Shown: piece after piece, positions 55,311 through 64,000 of the stretch
How the letters are laid out: each line of letters starts with the position of its first letter
Position numbering within the stretch: the first letter of the stretch is position 1
Source: Madurella fahalii
Taxonomy: Eukaryota > Ascomycota > Sordariomycetes > Sordariales
DNA: 64,000 nt
Assembly: GCA_029876055.1 (NCBI GenBank)
Contig: CM056875.1
Location: 806,001 to 870,000, forward strand
Reading direction: 5' to 3'
Position numbers and translations under genes: made by a program
Notes under the pieces: generated by a model
The model's input: the letters and a program-made list of their open reading frames with translations, nothing else
Databases searched by the model: none
What the model was told of the DNA's origin: nothing

Positions 55311-57450
55311 TTAAACAATTAATACCGTTGCCTCAGAACTTTGAGACATCCAGTGCTTCCAATTCTTATCATAATCCCTCAATGTGACCTTTCCAACCCT
55401 CTCGAACGTTTCTTCCTGGGCTCCCTCAACCTTCCGCAGGGCCAAGCCGTCGAGGTCCGTCCTCCCATATGTGAGCTCGGTACGCATTAGAATGACGAGG
55501 GTGAGATCATCCAACTCTGTGAATACAGGGTCTGGATCGTTCACATCCGGGATTATCTCGCCGTCATCGGTGCTGGGGTTGTTGCCTCGCCTCCGCCGAT
55601 CGCCGCGTGAGCCTTCGCTCAAGAGACCCCAGACGTACCGGTCGCGTGTCTGTCTCGCGCGTCTTGGAAGCGGGCCGACATGTCCAAGGATCTGATTTCG
55701 CCTCCTGAAGCTGAGCCATAAGGGTTGCTCGTTGCGGGGGTGACTTTCGCGCCCAGGATCTGACAAATCGGTTGTCTACGGATCTTTTCTGTGAAGCCCG
55801 AGTTGCCCTCAGCCAAGTCATACCAAATACGCCCCGTGACGGATGCCCACGACCATGTTGGAGCATAATATGGAGTTAGACGTTTTGACTTTAAGCGATC
55901 TGGTTCAACCCCCAGAGGTGCCTGAGGAGGAGGCCCCAAGGCCCATAGCAGAGAAGCCTGGAGATCCGATTTCCATAACCCACAGAGGTAATCTTCTTCG
56001 GCGCGCAACTTCGCAAACTGTGCGAGGCCTGACATGGCAGGAAGTCTGTCGGTCATCTTGGTGATCCCCCTCTGGGTAAACTCGCGGACAACCTGAGGCC
56101 AGGCAAGGCAGGCCGCATTTCCCTCTCGGTCCGCAGCCTGGAAGCGATGAAAGCTGGCTCTTGTAAGCCCTTCCTCTGGTGTGAGTTGTGATATGGCTTC
56201 GGAGCAAGGTTTAACTTGGCATTCGCACTGCATTAGAGTGTTGCACTCCCAAAAGAACTCACCGCTGCAGAAGTGGGCAATGCGCCGCGAGAGCAGCCAT
56301 TCTTGTAGAACCCAAGCCCTACCAAAAAGGGGTTCGCCGCGCTGGATCTCCACGAGGTGGAGACCACCAAGTTCTCCTGGACGTTCATATGAACCGACTG
56401 GTATCTCCCGGATATAGACTGGATTGCTGTTCACATCGTCCCCGGCGAGAGGCAGAGCAACCGCGGGAGGGAAACGCCTAGCGCTGACCTGCTTGAGAAG
56501 CCCCTGTGTACTATCCCCGGCAGCATCTGCCGAGATGGTGAGTGTTGCGTTTTGGTAGACGGAGCACATGCGGGCCGCTTCTCTTTCCCAATCCTTGCTG
56601 TCGTCTTGGATGATGCATAAGGAATCGATCCAGAGGTAGTCAATGCCTAACTTCCGGGTGACCAGGATGGCGTCCTGAAATGTTTGCGGAACGTCTGCCA
56701 GTGGGATCCTTTCTTTTCGCTCTTGCAGTGTTCCGATTTCGGTTGTCAGGGGCTGATGCTTGCCCCAACAATGGCTCAATGCGATATAGGCGGCCTCCTC
56801 GCCTTTCGCCTCGTAGAGAAAAGGTTCTTTGTCATCAGCCCCAACAGCAATAACTCGTGTTGGCAGTGGCGACCGAGTTTGCTTGCACTGCGTGTGATGA
56901 TCGGAGCAATCTCGAAGCCAGCTGGCGAGCAACCCAAGATTATCGAGGTCAAAGGAGGGCGTCAACTCCCTTCCCGGGCCGACGGCTGGGATGGTGCTGG
57001 GACAGCCTGTGTAGAACTCCGTCAGCTCATGGTGTTATGCTTCGTGGGGACGCGGTTTCAATCTATACCTGGTCGAGTATAAAGCTCGGCATACCGGCAG
57101 TTGGTTAGCCAGAGAAGGACGGGCGCGCCTTCAGCGACCGATATGGAGACGAAGGACCGGTCGTTCATGGGTGGCGCATTTGGGTAGTTCGACAACCCTG
57201 CAGTGATTGTGCAGCAAATTCGACAGCCACGTTCAGCGCCCAGGCGTAGAAACTTCCATCCAGTATTGTACGAACGCGATGTCAAACCATTACAACCCAA
57301 ACATACACTACCGCGTCCAGGCACAGAGTTAGCAAGGTCAAGGTCGAGATCGAAGTCAAAGACAGCAAACGCTTCGACAAGGGCATCCTTTGCCGTACTA
57401 ACGGCTTGAGAAACCCAACGGATGAGTGAACGGGCGGTTTGCAGCGGCAT
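55311..57450 (-). pseudogene. HET-domain protein with one frame break
   Basis: Exon 1 (57069-57450) encodes a variable N-terminus with a Cys cluster (CLGCNG, CRICC). A 62-base intron (GTATAG...CACAG) leads to an exon starting at 57006. The HET domain is textbook: YIALSHCWGKHQPLTTE, QTFQDAILVTRKLGIDYLWI, DSLCIIQDDSKDWE and MCSVYQNATLTISA. HET proteins trigger cell death when genetically different fungal cells fuse. The frame holds to about 55670 (FQDAR), where a shift equal to one missing base leads into RDRYVWGLLSEG and a well-formed C-terminus ending ATVLIV at 55311. If the shift is real, the protein ends with a short foreign tail after the whole HET domain and could still be partly active; if it is an assembly error the gene is intact. 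Confidence 0.85.
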
Positions 57451-58140
57451 CCTGTTGGTGCATTAACCTAGGTAGGCTTCTAGAAGATGAAATCACCGGT
57501 TCCACTTGCGATGGGACACTGAAAGCGAAAGAAATTTTATATCGAGAGAAAAGCCAGCATTATGGACCGAAAGTACCTAACGTGTGCGGAACCGCCCGAA
57601 CAGTGTGCCTGGTAATAACAATCACAGTTGGCTTGGTTGGGCACTAGTCAAGTATCAAATGCCTTGACAACGTGTGTTTCCACGAGTGGACGCCTCAGTC
57701 CGAGAGGGAAGTTCCGATTGGACGCTGATGGTACATACGTAAGTAGTGAGGGCGGGCACTGCGCTGATGCAGGACTGGGGGAGGGCTGTGAGCGACGGAG
57801 CCGAAGTTGAGCTAGAGTTCGGGCGACCATAAAAGAGGCCGCCTGTGATGACAGCCACTTAAGTTTCGTCTCAGGATACCATATAAATTCCGTTCTACGA
57901 ACTGAGTCCTAGAGAGCATTTTAGCGTTATGAGAGATCAGATCAGATCCTGCCCATCCTGCTCCACCTTGAGGGCTCACTGCACAATACGAGTCCTAAGC
58001 CGAACATCTCGCCAACCATCCATTGGCACAATCACCAGGCCTCGCATACTAACCGCGCAAGCACAACTCTTTGAAGATGTCAATTCGGTGAAGCTGCTCA
58101 CTCTCGCCATGCTTGTACGATATCTCTAATTATACCATCC
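57451..58140. other. intergenic, nothing seen
   Basis: This holds the promoter of the HET gene and the 3' end of the GMC gene. No gene or repeat was recognised. Confidence 0.35.
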
Positions 58141-60185
58141 CTAGCGACGACCGCGACGTTTGATCATGACAGCAGCCTTTTCAACAAGCCAAGTCAGTAC
58201 GAAGCGCCCGAAGCCAGCGGTCGAGCGGGGCCTCGCAGCTCCATGGGCCGCTCGCGGGGGGGAGCACTCACCTTCTCGGCAATGGCATACACGGTCTGCT
58301 GCGTGGTGGCGGCGATGATGGTGGGCATGACGCTGGCGTCGACGACGCGCAGGTTCTCGAGGCCGTGGACGAGCAGCTCCTCGTCGACGACGCCGCCGAG
58401 CTCGCGCGGCAGCTTGGCGGCCGTGCCGACGGGGTGGAACCCGGTCGGGCTGGTGCCCTGGGCCACGAAGGCGGCCAGCTGCTCGTGCGTCTGCGCGTCG
58501 GCCCCCGGCGCGAACTCGGTCGCGTTGTACGCGGCGTAGTGCGTGGCGAAGTGCCACCGCAGGAACCGCACGTAGGCGATCATCAGGTCCAGGTCGACCG
58601 GGTTGGTCAGCGCGCGGTAGTCGACCACGGGCGCCGACTCCGGGCTCGTGGCGTTGATGTTGACCGTGCCGCGCGACGTGATGCGGAACGCGATCGGCCG
58701 CGCCGACGGTAGCCCCGCGGCGACGTAATTGATGAAGGAGAGCTGGGTGTCGCGCATCTCGCGCGCAACGATCCTCTGCATGGCTCGCTGGCCTCTGATC
58801 ACAGTGGGGTGCGTCCCCGGCGGGAGGTACTTGCTGATGTCCTGGGAGGCGTACTTTTGTGACAGGGCTTGGAAGGTGTCGGGAGCGACGACGGGGAGGC
58901 TCATGATTGCGGTGAGTCCCTGGTCGTTGAGGATATCTGGTGGTGGGGATGGTGGGAGGGGCGATGTCCCTGATGATAGGGGGTTTACTCAGTAAGGACA
59001 ATTTTTGCAGAGAACGTCATCGCGTGACCAACTCACAGTTAAACTGCACCTCCGGGCCGACAGGGTGGTCTTGGAAGTTTGCACCTACTCCCGGCAGATC
59101 GATCTTGACGTCGATCCCCGCCGACTCGAGCAGCTTCTTTGGGCCGATTCCGCTAAGTTGGAGGATTTGAGGCGTACGAAGCGCGCCCGCCGAGAGGATA
59201 ACGTCTCGCCTGGCGCGGACCGTGGTCGGGGTGGCACTGGACCCGTCAGCAGGAACGAACTGAACGGATACGGCGCGTTTGCGCTCGAGGTTGATCTTGT
59301 TGGCTCTCATCCCGACAATCATGTGGTAGTTGGGCCGAGTAATCCCATCCCAGTGGCCAGTCCGAGAATATGAACGCGTGTCCGTTGTAGGGTCTTTGGA
59401 GATGGGATAGTAAAAGGTGCCGTGGGTTCCACCGTTGCCGTCTCGCGGAAAGGCCAAGCCGGGCACTTTCCGGAGGGCAGCATATCCAATCTCTAACATT
59501 CGGTTAGCACAAAATGGGGCTAAGGGCAACGGCTATACAGACTAAACAATTCCGGCAGAGTGCGGGACCAAGAGGCGTATACTCGCGTGTTGGCAAACTG
59601 GCCCCATACCCCTGGATCGTATGTCAGGTTAAACTTGGCTGCATACTCGGGGTCCGGTTCTCGAAGGTGAATCGCCTTTTTGAAATACGGGAGCATGTCC
59701 TTCCAGGTCCAATCCGAGCCCTTGCCTCCGAGTTCTGCCCAGATGTCGTAGTCTTTGGCACTCCCGCGCATGAGGGCCATACCATTGATGGCCGAGCTGC
59801 CGCCGACACAGTTGCCCACGAAAGCAACCGTCGACCTGTTGAGGAGGTTGACCTGAGGAACCGAAGGTACCTCAAACGAGCAGCCAGGCTCGGAAGGGGA
59901 TTCTGGATTATAGAAACCCCCAATCTCAACGACCAGCACCGTATCTGGGAGCCTGTCAGCCTGTTGAACCCCCAAGGGATACTCGCTGGACGTACGCTTT
60001 CCATCTTCCGTCAGCCGGTCCGCCAGAGTCAAGCCCGCCGTCCCCCCTCCCACGATGACATAGTCGTATGCTTGGTGCGCAACCTCTGCGCTTTCTACTA
60101 CTATGGCTCGAGCGGCAAGGGGAGGTGTTAGACCTGAGCATAGATGTGCCAAGGTGGCTAAGGAAGAGAGCCGGATTAAAAACAT
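58141..60185 (-). CDS. secreted GMC oxidoreductase (FAD-dependent)
   Basis: Five exons fit: 59996-60185, 59543-59944, 59037-59492, 58272-58936 and 58141-58176, giving 582 residues, with all introns GT...AG (50-100 bases). A signal peptide (MFLIRLSSLATLAHLCSG) precedes the FAD motif DYVIVGGGTAGLTLADRL (GGGTAG at 46-51), the FAD-attachment region (GNCVGGSSAINGMALMRGSA) and GMC signature 2 (GALRTPQILQLSGIGP). The active-site His is in GFHPVGTAAKLP (about 517). The usual second His/Asn near the end is replaced in ATTQQTVYAIAEK. GMC enzymes oxidise alcohols; fungal forms include aryl-alcohol oxidases, glucose and choline dehydrogenases and cluster enzymes such as patulin synthase. Substrate unknown. 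Lies between the HET gene and a mannosyltransferase; intact. Confidence 0.9.
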
Positions 60186-60952
60186 GGCCCACTGATATCC
60201 TCGCTGGGTCCCGCAACGCTGAGGCTAGAATGGTTGTCCGACGGACCTGAAACTCTGGTCCCCAAATCCACCCATTGTTCTGTCTCTTATACAGAGCAGC
60301 TCCGAGCTTTTTCGGCGGTTCACGGTGCGTCCCCGCAGCATCTCACCCTCCCTGCTGCAGGGTTGACACCACAAAGGCCCGGCATGCGGTCCGTCTTGCA
60401 TTCACTTCCAGGGTCCGACATGGTCTGCATGGGCATCTCCTCGTGTTGGTGCTTGCACGCTATTCGTCTTACCTGCACTATTGCACGCATTTGTCCCCAT
60501 TCGATTGTGTGGCTGAGTCAGCTGAGTGTGCTGGTACCTTGGCATTTGAAGATGCACGAAGACGTTGAACATCCAGAATCGAACGTAAGATAACGGTTAC
60601 TCCATCCCTCGAGTCAGGCATGCTAAACGTCTATCTAGCTACCGTGCTAGTGGTTGCCCTACCGCCTACTAGTAGTAGGTATGCAGTTGCGTGAACCTAT
60701 CACCACAACCCCGGTTCGCGACGGGTATCTACCTTAGTAATATGCCCCGTCTTCCAACGCCATCTAGAACCTTTCTATACTCATTGCTGCACCGGCTAAC
60801 CTTCTTCCGCTCTCAACCCACATAGCCTGACTAAGGCGTCTGGTACGGATGACGGAGCAACCTTCGAGGCATCGCTCGGACGGATGCTGCATGCAGCCCA
60901 CTCCGGATTGGGCTATCTAAAGTAGAGCGTCTCGCGATCCCAGCTAGTACTT
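60186..60952. other. intergenic, nothing seen
   Basis: This holds the promoter of the GMC gene. Plus-strand frames at 60234-60593 have no family likeness. Confidence 0.35.
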
Positions 60953-62348
60953 TCACGACGGGATGTTGATGGTATAAGGGTACCGCCCGCGATACTTGTC
61001 CCACCAACTTGGCCTGTGATATGCCGCCGGCGCCTGCATGGTCTCCAGACAGATGCCGCGATTGTTCCTCCGCCGCTGATCGATGCACTGACAACGGCAG
61101 CCAATGGCCCCGGGACTCTCGGGCGACCACTTCCCCTCGCCAAGCGCCGCGTTGTCCGGCAGCTGCCCGCCAGGGGCGTTGCCGGGGCACTGGAAGAACG
61201 GGTCGTGGTGGTAGCCAATGTCGGAGAAGTGGTGCAGCTTGCCCGGCGGGAGGAGCAGGTGCACGGCGAGACTGTGGACGGGCGCGTCGCCCCACCGCTC
61301 GTGGTAGAAGCCGCCTTGGCGGTCCAGGTGGCGGAAGAGGGCCTGGTAGGTCTCGCTGCGGAAGAAGTCGAGGTCGGCGATCTCAAAGTTGCTCCAATAG
61401 TGGCAGAGGTTCCACCTCTCGCCGTCCCGGTTGTGGTGCGCTATGCCGAACCAAGCCTTGAGCTTCCTGATGGGCCAGGGCTGCCAGGTCTGGTCGATCA
61501 TGGCGTTCCACGTCGGCGTGCGAGGTAGGCCGCTCTGTATCCTGAAGTCGTCTACGGCGCGGAAGAGGTTAGGGCAGGTGTTAGGTTCTTCCCAGAGGGC
61601 GATGGTGAAGCCGTAGGCTTTGTCGTGGCGGGCCATCTCGACGAAGGGGTCGTAGGTGATGGCGCAGGTGAACCGGACGCCGGGCTCGAGGCGCCAGTAC
61701 CACCTGTACTTCTTCAAGGCTTCAAGCGTGTAGAACTTCCTATTCCGGGCGGTTAGGAATGATATTTCCTCACTGGATGAGGGTCTAGTCTCACCCTGAG
61801 TAGAAGCGACACATGTGATGGTATGACTCTTTCCCTCCGTTCCACACGCCGCTTTCCTGTTGTTTTGCCATCGACTTTCTCGCTCGTTCCTTGTCAATCC
61901 ACGCTGGATATGACCAATCCTTTTCGGGAATCACATCGAATATCGCCCGTCCGCCCGCAGACTCGTTCAATGCTCGAATAAACTCGGGATCCCACGCTTC
62001 ATTGTTGAGGAACACGACCGGGTAGTGGAACCATCGGTTGAACTGGCGCTCGATGTTTCTGATGGTGTCGCGCGCCTCGTTTATCTCGGAATTCCGGGCG
62101 AGCATCACGAACGCTGCATTCTCGCGCGGTTGCGCCGCGGCGACCTCGGGGTCCTGGCATTGTGTCGCGAATGGTGCATCGAGGTCCCGCGGCGGGCGGG
62201 ATACGCTGTAGACGTGGGCGTGCAAAAGCGATTCAAGGATGCAGAATAGGACGACAATACCGGCCCACTTGAGCAGGGTGTTGATACGGCGCGGGGGGCG
62301 TCGTAGTTGCCGGACGACGGCGACGGCAAGCGCGGGCAAAAGCTTCAT
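60953..62348 (-). CDS. alpha-1,2-mannosyltransferase, GT15 (KRE2/MNT1 family)
   Basis: Two exons, 61795-62348 and 60953-61739, give 446 residues. The intron (GTGAGA...AATAG) interrupts CRFYSG-KFYTLEALKKYRWY. A short cytoplasmic basic stretch (RQLRRPPRR) precedes one membrane anchor (LLKWAGIVVLFCILESLLHA), as in type II Golgi enzymes. The catalytic domain follows the family closely: NAAFVMLARNSEINEARDTI, WRLEPGVRFTCAITYDPF, and NLCHYWSNFEIADLDFFRSE with the Glu of SNFEI that acts as catalytic base or nucleophile in Kre2, then FYHERWGDAPVHS. It transfers mannose from GDP-mannose to N- and O-linked glycans in the Golgi. ATG 62348 was chosen; an in-frame ATG at 62453 would add 35 residues. Probably housekeeping rather than cluster-specific. 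Intact. Confidence 0.9.
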
Positions 62349-62743
62349 CTTGGCTGCATTTTTCCCCCCGATACGGGTATGGAGCTTTAGGAGGTGGTGC
62401 GAGGGAGCCACAGCACGCGCCGAGGAGCTGAGGTATGTTCTGGACTGTACCAATGGAAGCGATACTACTGTGGCAAGGGGTACCCATGATGGCCCCTGTC
62501 GTAAATCTTGGCGTCAGACGGCATCTCCTCTTGGTTGTCCAACCAGACCGTGCTCCATCAAAAGTTCAGAACCGGGGGGAACGCGAGTAGTAGGAGGGTT
62601 ACAACGGCACCAAACCAGCAACTAGCACCTACAGCATCTAACTAAGGTATTGGGAGTACGGGCGGGAGAGCGTGGCCAAAGTACGGCGTTATGAGCGACA
62701 CTCCAACGGCCGTTGATGCACGGCCGTCCGGTCATATTATTAC
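62349..62743. other. intergenic, nothing seen
   Basis: This is the 395-base gap between the 3' end of the P450 and the start of the mannosyltransferase, both on the minus strand. It should contain the mannosyltransferase promoter. Confidence 0.35.
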
Positions 62744-64000
62744 CTAAATACTGAGTCCCCTGAGCAGGCTTGCGTTACCGTCTTCCCAGGGATGTTCCTC
62801 CTCGACTTTCCTGATCAGCTCGACATGCTTCTCGCTCCTCGGTACAATCCTGCACTGGAAAGGCATCGGATGCGCAACCAGCCCCGGCGTCGTTCCCACG
62901 ACGGGCTCGATCACCTTGCCCGTGTCCTTGTCAACTGCCTTCTGAATCTCGAACACGGCCAGGCTCTGCGCGATGGTGAGAAAGATAGTGCTATCCGCCA
63001 ATAGTCGGCCGGGACAGATTCGCCGTCCAAACCCAAAGACGTAGGCAGCCGGGGTGGGCTCGGCGTTTGGTCCAAGGAATCTATCGGGCCTGAACTCGTC
63101 AGGGTCCCGGTACACTGCCGGGTCGGCTGAAAACCATTTGATGGAAGGGATTATGATGGCCCCCTTGGGGATCCGGTACCCGCGGATCTCGTCCTCCTGA
63201 TCGCTCATGTGGGGCGGTCCCAACGGCGCAAGCGGGTGCCAGCGCAGCGTTTCCTTCACCACAGCCTCAATATAGGGAAGATTTTCGCGGTCCTGGAAAC
63301 CCGGGAGCCGGCCGGCCCCCACGACGCGGTCGATCTCCTCGCGCGCCTTCACCTGCACATCCGGGAAGGCTGCCATAGCCAAATAGAAGAAGCTTAGGCC
63401 AGCGGCGGTCGAGTCGGCCCCGCCAGCGTACAGGGCGGCAGCGCTCTGCTTGATGTCGGTCCAATTCTCGGCGTCGGGATCGGAGCTCAGGAGGCGTTCG
63501 ATGTACGATGGTTTCGCGGCATTCCGCGCCATCTGCTGCACCACGAAATCTGCGGGCACGTCCATGACTTCGTCACAGTCCTTCTTCCACTGGCGGGCCG
63601 TCTGCTTAAATCCCGTGCCGGGTACCCAGTCGGGCAGGTACCGGAGCCAGGGGATCAGATCGACCAGCCAGGCGCCGACTACGACGGCTTCACTAAACTC
63701 GGCCATGACTTTGTTGATCAAACGAACCAGGGCGTCAGGCTCGTGCGGGGAAGACGTGTAGCCGTAGAGCATCTCGAGCATGATGGAACCGGATTCTCTG
63801 TAGCAAGAGGATTCGTTAGGAGGCTGGACTCGTTTGGGGGAAGTCGGGGGGAGCAGGAACCAGGAAAATCAGAGACTGGGAACTCACGTTTGGAGATGGT
63901 CAATGACGCTCTCAGGCTTGTTCAATGTTCGCACGAGAAAGCGCCGCACTTCCAGATCGATTACGGGATGGAATCGTGTGATGGCGGCTTTTGTACCAAT
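62744..64000 (-). CDS. cytochrome P450 (CYP64/OrdA-like), 5' end outside window
   Basis: Two exons are visible: 63888-64000 (open to the window edge; RFHPVIDLEVRRFLVRTLNK) and 62744-63797, joined across a 90-base intron (GTGAGT...CTACAG) in the sequence HLQT-ESGSIMLEMLYGYT. The I-helix oxygen site reads AGGADSTAAGL, the ExxR motif is KETLRW, the PERF-like motif is FRPDRF, and the heme loop is FGFGRRICPG with the Cys that binds iron. It resembles the microsomal P450s of the O-methylsterigmatocystin oxidoreductase type found in fungal metabolite clusters. The membrane anchor and first 100-150 residues are beyond position 64000. Together with the UstYa and GMC genes it suggests a biosynthetic locus continuing to the right. 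Confidence 0.9.

Noticed and set aside
61009..61528. 150- and 170-codon plus-strand frames
   Set aside because: Arg/Gly/Ala-rich shadows of the mannosyltransferase gene caused by high G+C third positions.
1..64000. CRISPR arrays, rRNA and tRNA genes
   Set aside because: No regular spaced repeats of CRISPR type and no rRNA sequence were seen; tRNA genes cannot be excluded by eye but none was recognised.

Overview
This window comes from a filamentous ascomycete (Pezizomycotina, probably Sordariomycetes). Genes are spaced out on both strands, introns are 46-150 bases with GT/AG ends, and the protein families are fungal: HET, Clr5, UstYa (DUF3328), fungal-specific transcription factor, PD-(D/E)XK_12-like nuclease, Pth11-type receptor, GT15 mannosyltransferase and fungal Copia elements. 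Transposons and dispersed repeats interrupt the genes.

1-10 kb is an eroded accessory region. It holds an FSH1-type serine hydrolase without its nucleophile and with a ruined first exon, a DHA14-type MFS efflux pump broken by three one-base frame changes, a fragment of a Pth11-like receptor, and one intact PD-(D/E)XK nuclease-like gene. 11-32 kb has intact genes in long gene-poor stretches: a single-pass membrane protein with a Cys-rich outer domain, two related seven-helix membrane proteins, a Clr5-domain protein, a small six-cysteine secreted protein, and a tail-to-tail short-chain dehydrogenase and transcription factor. Two short repeat families (called R1, about 410 bp, and R2, a 199-bp solo LTR) lie between them.

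33-38 kb holds an SRPK-like kinase cut off by an R1 copy, then a divergent gene pair. One gene combines a chymotrypsin-fold protease carrying a Cys nucleophile (GDCGS) with an RRM-like region and a C-terminal zinc finger. The other encodes a C-terminally membrane-anchored protein. This pair is the best candidate in the window for an undescribed system. A perfect-armed MITE follows.

40-53 kb is one R1 copy invaded three times: by an R2 LTR, a 5.5-kb Copia element and a 7-kb Copia element, each with an exact 5-bp target duplication. Both Copias are dead, with mostly TAG stops at Trp/Gln positions and LTR differences that are all transitions toward A/T. The larger one carries an extra antisense, membrane-protein-like reading frame between pol and its right LTR.

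54-64 kb is metabolic: a UstYa-family oxidase, a HET-domain protein with one frame break, a secreted GMC oxidoreductase, a KRE2/MNT1 mannosyltransferase and a cytochrome P450 running off the window. UstYa, GMC oxidase and P450 together suggest the edge of a secondary-metabolite cluster, but no backbone synthase is visible. Exon structures were worked out by hand from frame continuity and splice signals; no search was run.
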